DNA of 64,000 nucleotides from Bacteroidetes bacterium GWF2_41_31 (GTDB lineage Bacteria; Bacteroidota; Bacteroidia; Bacteroidales; F082): NCBI GenBank assembly GCA_001769215.1, contig MEOL01000026.1, positions 1 to 64,000 of the forward strand, read 5' to 3'. Shown piece by piece: positions 49,838 to 59,405 of this stretch (position 1 is its first letter; each line of letters starts with the position of its first letter). The notes under the pieces were generated by a model. It saw only the letters and a program-made list of their open reading frames with translations, ran no database searches and was not told where the DNA came from. The position numbers and the translations under genes were made by a program.

Positions 49838-52342
49838 TTACTCCACAACAAAAGTGGCTCTTTCCAACAATCCATTATCTCCCCTGATCACAACAACATA
49901 CAATCCACTTTTCCACTCCTTTACATTTATTGTTTCGGGTTGGTGGGTGGTGTAAGCGGTTTGGATCAGGATCTGTCCATGCCAATTATAGATAAGGAGT
50001 TGGGCATTACTCATATCGTGATCAGGTATCGAAATAGTAACAAAACCCCTTGCCGGATTGGGATAAATGCTTAGATGCCCTTCGTTCAAATATGGATCAC
50101 CTATGGAAGTAAGCAAGTCGCAAAAACACGTTTCACAGTCGGGTTGATTGATATACAATACCACATCATCTTCTTTAAAACATGCAAAGCTGTAGAAATC
50201 GCCACATAGGTAGTAGGTGTTGATGAGGGGATTAAACAGACCGAACCACTCCACACTACCAAGACCTTCAATCCAGGTGTCACTCTCATCAAAGTGCCAG
50301 CGTTTGCGGTATTCGTTGTTCAACATCATCACTGAATCGATGGATGTTACCACTTTGTAATGCGATTCTTCCCAAAATTCAGGTTGATCCTTACAAACAC
50401 CTCCTCCTACTGAAAACCAGGCTGTGTCGCCAGATTCAAGAGTATAATCGTACAACAGACTCTCCGCTAAACCGGGCAATTTAACAAACACCTTTTTGTC
50501 GGGAGTAGACCGGATAGCCCCAAAATAGGTTGAATTTGGATTTGAAAGTGTAGTATCAGCCAGTTGATAGATTTTGTAATAGGTAAATGAAGTATCCTTG
50601 GTTGCACTCATCAACGTATCACCTATCAAACCATACCGAAAATGCCAGTTTTGGTTTAGCAGGTTGTTTTCACCAATGGTATTCCAGATGGCGTTGCTAT
50701 CGGGGAAAACAGGCGGTGGATATACATGTATCATATGACTGGCTTCATTTGTGCAACCATCCAAACCGATAACCGCAAGGGAAACCGTATATTGCCCATA
50801 CGCTGTATATATATACTGCGGGCTTTGTGTGATGGCAATGCCCCCATCGCCAAAGTCCCAGAACCAGCTGATAATCTCACTCGTACTCTCTCCTGTGAAC
50901 TGCACCAGTTCATTTAATTCCGGATAATCGTTGCTTATCGAAAAACTTACATCCGGCAGATCGGAAACTGTCAGATTATGAGTAATGGTATCATCGCAGC
51001 CAAGCGTATTGGTCACCACTAAGGTAATGGTGTATTCTCCCGGATTGGTAAAAATATGGCTGGGATTTTGCAAGGCACTACTGTTGTAGCTACCACTGCC
51101 CGGATCGCCAAAGTCCCAATCCCATCCAGCCAAATCAGGACCTGAGTTCTCACTGGTTAGGTCGGTGAATAGTACCGGGGTGCCAAAACAGGCGTCTTCC
51201 CAGGTAAATTCTGCCACCGGCGAGGGCACTACCTGTACCTGGCGCATGCTGGTGTTCTGACAGCTGTCGCTATCGGTCACCGTTAAGGTGACGTCGTAGG
51301 TGTTGTCGGTCACATACAGGTGGCTGGTGTTGGGGTTGTTCGGGGCGTTGATGGTCTGAATGGTGCCATCGCCAAAGTCCCATTCCCATTTTACTATTGC
51401 ACCGTTGGGCGAGCTGCTCAGGTTCATAAAGTGGATGCTGTCGCCCTGGCAGGTGGGTGCAGTGTACTGAAACTGTGAGTTAGGCAATGGATTTACCTGT
51501 ACGTCATGGCTTACGCTGTAAGTATCGCCATAAATATCTACAATGGTCAGTGTTACGGTATAGATGCCATCGGTGGTATAGGTATGTATGGGGTTCTGCT
51601 GGGTGCTGGTAAAACCATCGCCGAAACTCCATATCCAGGTGGTTACGTTTGGTATGTTGGTAATGGTGCCATCCACGGTAAACTGGATCTCTTCACCCAT
51701 ACAGGCAGCGCTCCAGGTAAACTCCACTCCCTGATTACCAACGGTAATACTTTGAATGTTGGTATCAGAGCAACCAGAACTACTTTCTATGATCAGAGTG
51801 ACATCGTAGCTGCCGGGGGCGGTAAACACATGGGTGGGGTTCTGGTTGGTGCTGAAGTTGACAGTGCCACTGGCGGGGTCGCCAAAGTCCCAGTTCCAGG
51901 AGATGATTGTCCCGCTGCCATTGGGGGTGCTCTCATCCTGAAAAGTGGTCGTGGAACCAACATAGCCATCAGACCAACTAAACAGGGCCATAGGCGACAG
52001 GGTGATGCTCACCTGTTCTGTACTACTATTACTATAGCCTACATTGGTGGTCACCGTGAGGGTAATCTCATAGATGCCGGTCGTGGCGTAGGTGTATGTC
52101 ACATCGGGGTTCTGGGGGAATTCCACCGTCTGGGTGTTGCCATCGCCAAAGTCCCACTCCCAGGTGGTGATATAACCACTTTGGGCGGTGGAGGAGTCAT
52201 TCATCTGGGTGGGGGCACCTTCGCAGTTTGGGCTTTGGACACTAAAAGAGGCCGTACACTGCCCTTTTGCAACCATGTCAATTAATAAAAACATAGCTGT
52301 TGCAGCTATTATATAAAGCCATTTTGTATGAGAAAACATCAT
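49838..52342 (-). CDS. Tandem PKD domain protein with T9SS C-terminal sorting domain
   Basis: Repeated 'WEWDFGDG...NPDVTYTYATTGIYEITLTV'; C-term 'LSIYPNPARGFVTISIP'. Confidence 0.9.
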   Translation of the reverse strand: MMFSHTKWLYIIAATAMFLLIDMVAKGQCTASFSVQSPNCEGAPTQMNDSSTAQSGYITTWEWDFGDGNTQTVEFPQNPDVTYTYATTGIYEITLTVTTNVGYSNSSTEQVSITLSPMALFSWSDGYVGSTTTFQDESTPNGSGTIISWNWDFGDPASGTVNFSTNQNPTHVFTAPGSYDVTLIIESSSGCSDTNIQSITVGNQGVEFTWSAACMGEEIQFTVDGTITNIPNVTTWIWSFGDGFTSTQQNPIHTYTTDGIYTVTLTIVDIYGDTYSVSHDVQVNPLPNSQFQYTAPTCQGDSIHFMNLSSSPNGAIVKWEWDFGDGTIQTINAPNNPNTSHLYVTDNTYDVTLTVTDSDSCQNTSMRQVQVVPSPVAEFTWEDACFGTPVLFTDLTSENSGPDLAGWDWDFGDPGSGSYNSSALQNPSHIFTNPGEYTITLVVTNTLGCDDTITHNLTVSDLPDVSFSISNDYPELNELVQFTGESTSEIISWFWDFGDGGIAITQSPQYIYTAYGQYTVSLAVIGLDGCTNEASHMIHVYPPPVFPDSNAIWNTIGENNLLNQNWHFRYGLIGDTLMSATKDTSFTYYKIYQLADTTLSNPNSTYFGAIRSTPDKKVFVKLPGLAESLLYDYTLESGDTAWFSVGGGVCKDQPEFWEESHYKVVTSIDSVMMLNNEYRKRWHFDESDTWIEGLGSVEWFGLFNPLINTYYLCGDFYSFACFKEDDVVLYINQPDCETCFCDLLTSIGDPYLNEGHLSIYPNPARGFVTISIPDHDMSNAQLLIYNWHGQILIQTAYTTHQPETINVKEWKSGLYVVVIRGDNGLLERATFVVE

Positions 52343-52558
52343 CTTGGGTTTAAATTCATAAGTAAATGGTAATCTGCTTCATTTGAAATCGAATGTATCT
52401 TTCATTTTTCATGTGGTACAAAGCTAATATTATTACTAAACCGAAAGGCGTTTCTGATGTTAAATCTACAATAATCTGATGGCCTCTTTTAATTTAGAAC
52501 CATTTTAATTACTTTTGCCCTGCCTTTTTCGGGCGTTTCATCCTAACCTGATCATTTC

Positions 52559-54979
52559 ATGAAGAAGACAAAAATCACCCTGACTGACATAAACCTAAGC
52601 AAAGAAGACATTCTGAACGACTACCGGATTGCCAACGAAAGCCGACAGGCCAGTTTGCTGGGACGCCGTGAAGTGCTGACCGGAAAAGCCAAGTTTGGGA
52701 TTTTTGGAGATGGCAAGGAAGTACCTCAGCTGGCCATGGCACGTGCTTTTAAAAACGGCGATTGGCGATCGGGCTATTATCGTGACCAGACATTTATGCT
52801 GGCAGCAGGCATGATGACACTGGAAGAAATCTTCGCACAACTCTATGGTGACACCGACCCCGTAGCTTCTCCCGGGACAGGTGGACGACTGATGAACAAC
52901 CATTTCGCCACCCGTTCGCTGGATGAAGATGGAAACTGGCTCAACCTGATGGAAATAAAGAATTCCTCTGCCGATACTTCACCCACCGCCAGCCAGATGC
53001 CCCGCTCATTGGGATTGGCCCTGGCTTCAAAAAAATACAGAAGTCTGACTGGCGACATTGATGTAAGTCAATTTAGCCTAAGCGGTGATGAAGTTACCTT
53101 TGCTACCATCGGCGATGCTTCCACTTCTGAAGGTCATTTTTTTGAGACCATCAACGCTGCGGGCGTGATGCAGGTTCCTTTGGCCATTTCAGTTTGGGAC
53201 GATGGTTGGGGAATTTCAGTTAACAATGTCCATCAAACCACCAAGGGCAACATTTCGGAGATATTAAAAGGTTTTGAAAAGCAAAAAAAAACCAATGGTC
53301 TATATATTTACAAGGATCACTGCGGCGATTATGCCAGCCTGAACCTCACCTATAAAAAGGGAATTCAACTATGCCGGGAAGAACATGTTCCCGTACTGTT
53401 TCATATTCAGGGATGCACACAACCTCAAGGCCATTCCACTTCCGGCTCGCACGAACGCTACAAATCACCTGAGCAGCTCAAAGAAGAAATTGCCAATGAT
53501 TGCATTGTCAAGATGCGTGAATGGATCATATCCGAAAAAATTGCTCCCCCTGAAGAACTTGATGAGATTGAAAAAAACGCCACCAAACGTGCCCGGGAAG
53601 CGAGGAAGAATGCATGGAACAACTTTCAGCAACCCCTCATCGACAAGAAAAATGAGTTTTTAAAACTGGTAGACATCACCACCTGCAACTGTGCACAAAC
53701 AACAGCCATAGAACAGATTAAGAAAGAATTACAACACATTGGAGAACCCATCAGAAAAGACATTATTTCTTCGGCTAAAAAGATCCTGCGCCTGATTTGT
53801 AATAACTGCAGTAATCCTAAAAACTCACTCAAAACCAATGTTAGCGAGTGGTTGAACAATGAAACCGCAGACAATGACCGGCGTTTTAGTTCGCATCTTT
53901 ATAGCCAGTCGGAGAAAGCGGCAACTAAGATTACCGCTGTAGCTCCTGTTTTCACTAATCACTCATCCATGGTGCCAGGCAGGGAAATCCTGCGCGATAA
54001 CTTCGATTGCCTGTTTGAACACAATCCATTGCTGGTGGCATTTGGCGAAGATGTGGGCAAAATTGGAGGTGTGAATCAAACCTACGAAGGACTTCAGGCC
54101 AAATATGGCGAGCACCGCATTTGGGATACAGGTATACGGGAAACCACCATTATCGGTCAAGGGCTGGGCATGGCCATGCGTGGTTTTCGTCCCATCGCCG
54201 AAATACAGTATTTTGACTACCTCTTATACGGCCTCCAGGTGATGAGCGATGATCTCGCCACCTTACACTACAGGACTCGTGGAGGGCAAAAAGCACCGAT
54301 GATCGTGAGCACTCGCGGACACCGCCTGGAAGGCATCTGGCACAGTGGCTCGCCCCTGAGCATGGTCATCAATTCCATTCGGGGTGTGCACGTGGCCGTT
54401 CCGCGCAACATGACTCAGGCAGCGGGTTTTTATAATACCTATCTCGAATCGGATCAGCCTGTTTTGATTATTGAACCTTTGAATGGCTACCGCCTACGTG
54501 AGCGTAAACCGGATAACCTGGGTGAGTTCAGGGTGCCGGTTGGCCAACCCGAAGTGCTGACGGAAGGAACAGATGTTACACTGGTAACCTACGGAAGTTG
54601 CGTTAGAATTGCCGAAGATGCTGTGGAGCAACTGAAAGGTTTTAATATTTCAGTGGAACTGATTGATGTGCAGACCTTGCTTCCATTTGATATAAATCAC
54701 CGCATCGTTGAATCGGTTAAAAAGACCAACAAAGTGGTTTTCTTCGATGAAGATGTGCCAGGTGGTGCCACCTCGTTTATGATGACGAAAGTACTGGAAG
54801 AACAAGGAGGATATTTTCACCTGGATGCTGAACCGGTCACACTCACCTCCAAAGCTCACCGTGCTGCCTATAGCACTGATGGCGACTACTTTTCCAACCC
54901 CAACGCGGAGGATGTTTTTGATACCATCTACAACCTGATGCACGAATACAATCCTGGGAAATATCCGAAGATTTTTTGA
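52559..54979 (+). CDS. Second fused E1 alpha/beta 2-oxoacid dehydrogenase
   Basis: 'GYYRDQTFMLAAGMMTLEEIFAQLYGD', 'GGRLMNNHF', 'GEDVGKIGGVNQTYEGLQAKYGEHRIWDTGIRETTIIGQGLGMAMRGFRPIAEIQYFDYL'. Confidence 0.9.
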   Translation: MKKTKITLTDINLSKEDILNDYRIANESRQASLLGRREVLTGKAKFGIFGDGKEVPQLAMARAFKNGDWRSGYYRDQTFMLAAGMMTLEEIFAQLYGDTDPVASPGTGGRLMNNHFATRSLDEDGNWLNLMEIKNSSADTSPTASQMPRSLGLALASKKYRSLTGDIDVSQFSLSGDEVTFATIGDASTSEGHFFETINAAGVMQVPLAISVWDDGWGISVNNVHQTTKGNISEILKGFEKQKKTNGLYIYKDHCGDYASLNLTYKKGIQLCREEHVPVLFHIQGCTQPQGHSTSGSHERYKSPEQLKEEIANDCIVKMREWIISEKIAPPEELDEIEKNATKRAREARKNAWNNFQQPLIDKKNEFLKLVDITTCNCAQTTAIEQIKKELQHIGEPIRKDIISSAKKILRLICNNCSNPKNSLKTNVSEWLNNETADNDRRFSSHLYSQSEKAATKITAVAPVFTNHSSMVPGREILRDNFDCLFEHNPLLVAFGEDVGKIGGVNQTYEGLQAKYGEHRIWDTGIRETTIIGQGLGMAMRGFRPIAEIQYFDYLLYGLQVMSDDLATLHYRTRGGQKAPMIVSTRGHRLEGIWHSGSPLSMVINSIRGVHVAVPRNMTQAAGFYNTYLESDQPVLIIEPLNGYRLRERKPDNLGEFRVPVGQPEVLTEGTDVTLVTYGSCVRIAEDAVEQLKGFNISVELIDVQTLLPFDINHRIVESVKKTNKVVFFDEDVPGGATSFMMTKVLEEQGGYFHLDAEPVTLTSKAHRAAYSTDGDYFSNPNAEDVFDTIYNLMHEYNPGKYPKIF

Positions 54980-55092
54980 TAGAACGCGGATTTTTATGAT
55001 GGTTATAATTCATTTCTACGTGTTAGATTTGGTTAAATGAATGATCATGCTATCGGCTTGTTATTTGTTGATCAAAGAATCCCATCCCGTTA

Positions 55093-56358
55093 ATGGGACG
55101 TTTTGAAATAAAAACACTTATTTTTGTATCAAATTCATTCTCTGTGATTCGGTTTATTGCATACATGTTATTGATATCAATCCTGCTGGCAGCCGGGGGT
55201 TGCAACAATGCAGAGGAGGAAATGGCTGATAGATATCAGAAGAAAAGCGATGAATCATCTGATATCAGTCCGAAAGCTCAATTCATTTCACCCTTAGCTT
55301 CTATCGAATCATTTCAAATTACAGTATCAGGAACTGACACCATTTATTCATCACATTACCAAACAAATGTTGCCAGAGAGGTACCTATGACCATTCAGGA
55401 AATGGCTGCAATAAATGGCGGCCTTAAACAAACGGATCGCAGCACTCCGATGCAGGGTCAGCATACTTTTCTTAAACCTGACGAACCCGCCTGGCAATTG
55501 CGTGTGCTTTTCGAAAACGATATTTTCACAAATACCGATTTTTATTACACCAACGGTGTCAATATTGCTTTTACAACTCCGTTGGCACGCACAGGGTTGT
55601 ATTTTCTGTTGGCAGGTGTGTCGAAAAGCCCCGATGTGGAATGCACGGGATTTTCCATTACTCAAAAAATATACACCCCGACCAATCCCGATGTTGACTA
55701 TGTACTCGCCGGCGACAGGCCATTTTCGGGTTATCTTACACTGGAACAGTTCAGGGAAACCTACTCTTTAAAAAACAAGCTGATCATGAAAAGCAGTCTG
55801 GAATTTGGTATCCTTGGGCCAGCCTCTTTTGGTGGCAAAGTGCAATCGTCCATCCACCAGATCGAGCCCATTGGCTGGGACAACCAAATACAAAACATGG
55901 TGGTAGTCAATTATCGGTTTTTAATTGAAAAAGGATTAGTCAGCCACCCCAACGCCGAGTTAAATGTTACCGGGTCGGTAAGTGCAGGCACCGCTTTTAA
56001 CAATATAAAACCCGGGATTTATTTTCGGGTAGGACAATTTATCCCGTTATTACGCGGCGACGCCTCCCTCACCGAAAATGGTTTAAATACATTGAACTGG
56101 CAATATTGGTTTTTCATAAAATCACAGGCGTCCATCGTATTGTACGATGCAACCCTTCAAGGTAGTTTATTTTCAAGCCAAAACTCGTATGTTATCCCGG
56201 CAAATCAAGTCAATAGGTTCGTGCCACAGGCAACTGCCGGCTTGGCTTTGTATTACAAAAGAGCCGGCTTGGAGTTATCGGCACATTATTTAACTCCGGA
56301 ATTTAAAGGAGCTCAATACTTCAGGTGGGGAGGTATACGCCTGGTTTACAGTTTTTAA
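55093..56358 (+). CDS. LpxR-like (DUF2219) outer-membrane protein with lipoprotein-type N-terminus
   Basis: 'LFENDIFTNTDFYYTNGVNIAFTTPLA', 'GDRPFSGYLTLEQ', lipobox-like 'LAAGGCNN'. Confidence 0.75.
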   Translation: MGRFEIKTLIFVSNSFSVIRFIAYMLLISILLAAGGCNNAEEEMADRYQKKSDESSDISPKAQFISPLASIESFQITVSGTDTIYSSHYQTNVAREVPMTIQEMAAINGGLKQTDRSTPMQGQHTFLKPDEPAWQLRVLFENDIFTNTDFYYTNGVNIAFTTPLARTGLYFLLAGVSKSPDVECTGFSITQKIYTPTNPDVDYVLAGDRPFSGYLTLEQFRETYSLKNKLIMKSSLEFGILGPASFGGKVQSSIHQIEPIGWDNQIQNMVVVNYRFLIEKGLVSHPNAELNVTGSVSAGTAFNNIKPGIYFRVGQFIPLLRGDASLTENGLNTLNWQYWFFIKSQASIVLYDATLQGSLFSSQNSYVIPANQVNRFVPQATAGLALYYKRAGLELSAHYLTPEFKGAQYFRWGGIRLVYSF

Positions 56359-56373
56359 TTCAGTTTAAAATAA

Positions 56374-56685
56374 ATGAAAATACAAAAATCAACCAATGGT
56401 CATCCTAAAAAATTTGACTACCCTACGCAGGGGGAACTTCAGTTTCCGGTTACCTATGAATTAAAAGTAGTTTTTGATGCCCATTCCGATGATACAGAAA
56501 TCAAAAACCGATTGGAAGCTATTTTTAAACAACTTCAGATCAGTCATGCTTTTTCAGGAATAAAAACCAGCAGTAAAGGCAGTTACCGAAGCTATTCGTA
56601 TCAGGTTTCCATTGTCGACAAAACCACGATGGAGAACCTTTATACCGAACTTAAAAGTGTGCCCGGACTAAAAACAGCATTGTAA
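56374..56685 (+). CDS. DUF493 family protein
   Basis: 'QFPVTYELKVVFD...SYRSYSYQVSIVDKTTMENLYTELKSVPGLKTAL'. Confidence 0.8.
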   Translation: MKIQKSTNGHPKKFDYPTQGELQFPVTYELKVVFDAHSDDTEIKNRLEAIFKQLQISHAFSGIKTSSKGSYRSYSYQVSIVDKTTMENLYTELKSVPGLKTAL

Positions 56686-57056
56686 TGGAAAAAGTTTTAG
56701 CCGTTGCCATTGGAGGAGCCGCCGGCACAGTACTGCGATATATCACCTTCCTGTATTTCGATAAAGGGCACGAACATTATTTCCCATGGGCGACTCTGGT
56801 CATCAACCTGATTGGATCGTTTCTCATTGGTTTTTTGTGGGGTCTTTTCGACAAGATGTACGTTAGTCCCGGCATTCGACTGTTTATATTTGTCGGTTTG
56901 TTGGGCAGCTTCACCACTTTCTCAACCTTCGCGTTCGAAGTGTTCAACATAAGCAGGAATGGCAGTATGCTGCAAGGGCTCATTTATATGATAGGCACCA
57001 ACATCATTGGGATTTCTTTGGCCGCCGGTGGCTATTATTTATCAAAACTAATCTGA
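56685..57056 (+). CDS. crcB: Fluoride efflux channel CrcB
   Basis: 'GGAAGTVLRYI', 'WATLVINLIGSFLIGFLWG', 'GLLGSFTTFSTFAFE'. Confidence 0.93.
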   Translation: MEKVLAVAIGGAAGTVLRYITFLYFDKGHEHYFPWATLVINLIGSFLIGFLWGLFDKMYVSPGIRLFIFVGLLGSFTTFSTFAFEVFNISRNGSMLQGLIYMIGTNIIGISLAAGGYYLSKLI

Positions 57057-57625
57057 TGCACGAGATTGAACCTTTTTACGAGTGGCGCGACTTTTATGTG
57101 GCCTCCGAGGATCGTTACTCGCCTTTTTATGGACGTGAATACAGCGAATTTGAACTGACCCACGCCATATACAACTACCTGATACACCCACAGTGGGATC
57201 ATTTTGGTTCCGCCACCCTCTACCTGAAATTGCTCATGGTAAACGATGAAAAGCAATACGCCATCATCGAACTCATAGGCGAATGGAACGACACTTTGTA
57301 CAATGACATCATGTATCTTTATCAGGAAGTTATTGAACCATTGATCGACCGGGGGATTATATATTACATCCTGATAGGCGAAAACGTGCTGAATTTCCAT
57401 GCCGACACATCCGACTATTACGAGGAATGGTCTGACAACCTGGAAGATGGATGGATCGTTTGTTTGAATTTCAGAAACCACTTAATAGATGAATTTACAA
57501 ATGCCAGCATCGACTTCTACATGGCCATGGGAGGTAAGTTTAATGAACTCAACTGGCGTGCCTATTCGCCAGATGAGCTTTTCCACAAGGTTAACAGGAT
57601 GATCACCAAAAGGTTAAATCCATGA
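57056..57625 (+). CDS. Conserved hypothetical protein
   Basis: Intact ORF overlapping crcB and acylphosphatase genes. Confidence 0.6.
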   Translation: MHEIEPFYEWRDFYVASEDRYSPFYGREYSEFELTHAIYNYLIHPQWDHFGSATLYLKLLMVNDEKQYAIIELIGEWNDTLYNDIMYLYQEVIEPLIDRGIIYYILIGENVLNFHADTSDYYEEWSDNLEDGWIVCLNFRNHLIDEFTNASIDFYMAMGGKFNELNWRAYSPDELFHKVNRMITKRLNP

Positions 57626-57894
57626 GTCTCAAAGCCATCCGTTTGACCATCTTTGGAAAAGTGCAGGGTGTGGGTTATCGGTTTTATACCCAGCGCAAAG
57701 CACAGGAATTGAATCTTACCGGATGGGTAAAAAACCAACGTGATGGCACCGTGTATGTTGAAGTCGAAGGCGAAAAGCAAGCCGTTGATACCTTTATCGA
57801 TTGGTGCAACGAAGGTCCATCCTGGGCTGAGGTGCGTTTGGTACAAACACAGGAAATTCCCTTGCAGGGATTTGATGGATTTGTGGTGAGGTAA
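57622..57894 (+). CDS. acyP: Acylphosphatase
   Basis: 'RLTIFGKVQGVGYRFYTQRKAQELNLTGWVKNQRDGTVYVEVEGE'. Confidence 0.93.
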   Translation: MSLKAIRLTIFGKVQGVGYRFYTQRKAQELNLTGWVKNQRDGTVYVEVEGEKQAVDTFIDWCNEGPSWAEVRLVQTQEIPLQGFDGFVVR

Positions 57895-57963
57895 CAACAA
57901 ACGCATCCCGTTTTGTCAACTCAACAGCATAACGAAGGACTTCCAACTTAAATATATACAAGC

Positions 57964-58638
57964 TCAAAATGATTCCTTCCAGGCTCGTAAAAACTCGCGT
58001 TTTCCGGGAGGACCCGGAAGTTTTTCAATCCGAAATCCAATCGATTGTAATGCTCGTTTTACCAATCCTTTGCTGGAATAAGTAACCAAAATCCCGCCCG
58101 GCTTCAGGGCTTCATACAACTTCCTAAATCCCTTCTCCGTCCACATTTCAGGTTGTGAATCCGGTGAAAAGGCATCAAAAAACACCACATCGTATTTACT
58201 GCGCTCCGGTTTGGCATCCTGAAAAGAAACCAGCTGTTTGTCAAGATAAAAGAGCGGGGTAATTGGAATGGAACTCTGCGCCGATTCATGCATGCGATGG
58301 AACAATGTGGTATCGATATCCAGCAAATCAGCATAGTTTAACGCTTCAATTTCGGCAGCAGAAACAGGATATAACTCAATGGCAGTATAATGAATCTTCA
58401 CATGTTTCTCCTCCCCTGCCTGCAAGGTCAGCAAGGCATTTAACCCTGTACCAAATCCTACCTCCAAAACCCAGACGTTCGATTGATTTAAGCATGGCCA
58501 TAATCCCGCTTCGATAAAAATATGCCGCGACTCCTGAATGGCACCAAAAGTACTGTGGTAATGTTCACCACTTTGGGCATTGTATAGAGTCGACGAACCA
58601 TCAGCTGTAATAACAAGCTGATTATTAACAGAATTCAT
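57964..58638 (-). CDS. mnmD: tRNA (5-methylaminomethyl-2-thiouridine)(34)-methyltransferase MnmD
   Basis: 'TADGSSTLYNAQSGEHYHSTFGAIQESRHIFIEAGL', 'VLEVGFGTGLNALLT', 'DVVFFDAFSPDSQPEMW', 'TYSSKGLVKRALQSIGF', 'GPPGKREFLRA'. Confidence 0.93.
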   Translation of the reverse strand: MNSVNNQLVITADGSSTLYNAQSGEHYHSTFGAIQESRHIFIEAGLWPCLNQSNVWVLEVGFGTGLNALLTLQAGEEKHVKIHYTAIELYPVSAAEIEALNYADLLDIDTTLFHRMHESAQSSIPITPLFYLDKQLVSFQDAKPERSKYDVVFFDAFSPDSQPEMWTEKGFRKLYEALKPGGILVTYSSKGLVKRALQSIGFRIEKLPGPPGKREFLRAWKESF

Positions 58639-58815
58639 TATTCAAATTAGGGACTGCAAAGATGCGAAAAAATGATATTGTCCTCAAAGGAACATGAAAT
58701 AGTTCATTGATTTTTTAAGTAGCCTCTTGTTTAGTCATCCAAATTTGAAATTACATTTGCATACATTTATAATCTTGAAACGGGTGCAGCAAATTCCAAA
58801 ACCAATTTCACTCCG

Positions 58816-59184
58816 ATGAAAAGTATTTACACCATTGCACTGCTGGTGCTCTCGAACACTTTTATGACTTTTGCCTGGTATGGGCATCTTAAGTTTAAAG
58901 AATGGAAATGGTTTGAGGGATGGCCTCTGGTGGTGATTATTTTAATCAGTTGGGGCATCGCGTTGTTCGAATACATGTTTCAGGTGCCGGCTAACCGGAT
59001 AGGATATCAGGAAAACGGCGGGCCATTTTCACTCGTTCAGCTTAAAGTAATCCAGGAGGTCATCACACTGGTTGTTTTTTCAATGTTTACATTGGTTTTG
59101 TTTAAAAACGAAACGTTCAAATGGAACCACCTGTTAGGTTTTGTTTTTTTAATACTCGCGGTTTATTTCATTTTCAAAAAGTAG
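58816..59184 (+). CDS. DMT family protein (DUF486)
   Basis: 'LSNTFMTFAWYGHLKF', 'ISWGIALFEYMFQVPANRIGY', 'FSLVQLKVIQEVITL'. Confidence 0.88.
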   Translation: MKSIYTIALLVLSNTFMTFAWYGHLKFKEWKWFEGWPLVVIILISWGIALFEYMFQVPANRIGYQENGGPFSLVQLKVIQEVITLVVFSMFTLVLFKNETFKWNHLLGFVFLILAVYFIFKK

Positions 59185-59351
59185 CCAATCCAAACAGGTT
59201 GATATTGAAAGCTTACATTCGAGTTTCAACCACGGTTATGTTTCACGTAATTAAGGTAATGGCTCATCGACCTGGTCATACAAATCATTTGAAACGAATC
59301 TAAATTAGATTGACTGTTAAAAAAATAACAGCCTAATCGGATGAAAAAACC

Positions 59352-59359
59352 TACCTTTG
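59352..59359 (+). promoter_or_regulatory. Candidate -7 element TACCTTTG
   Basis: TAnnTTTG 47 bp upstream of the 59406 start. Confidence 0.45.
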
Positions 59360-59405
59360 TGGGGTTCAATTTTTTAACAAAAATCCGTTAAAACAGCAAT
59401 AGTTT

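Noticed and set aside
51506-52285. 259-aa plus-strand ORF antisense to the PKD protein
   Set aside because: Low-complexity reading of the opposite strand of tandem PKD repeats; the minus-strand ORF has clear domains.
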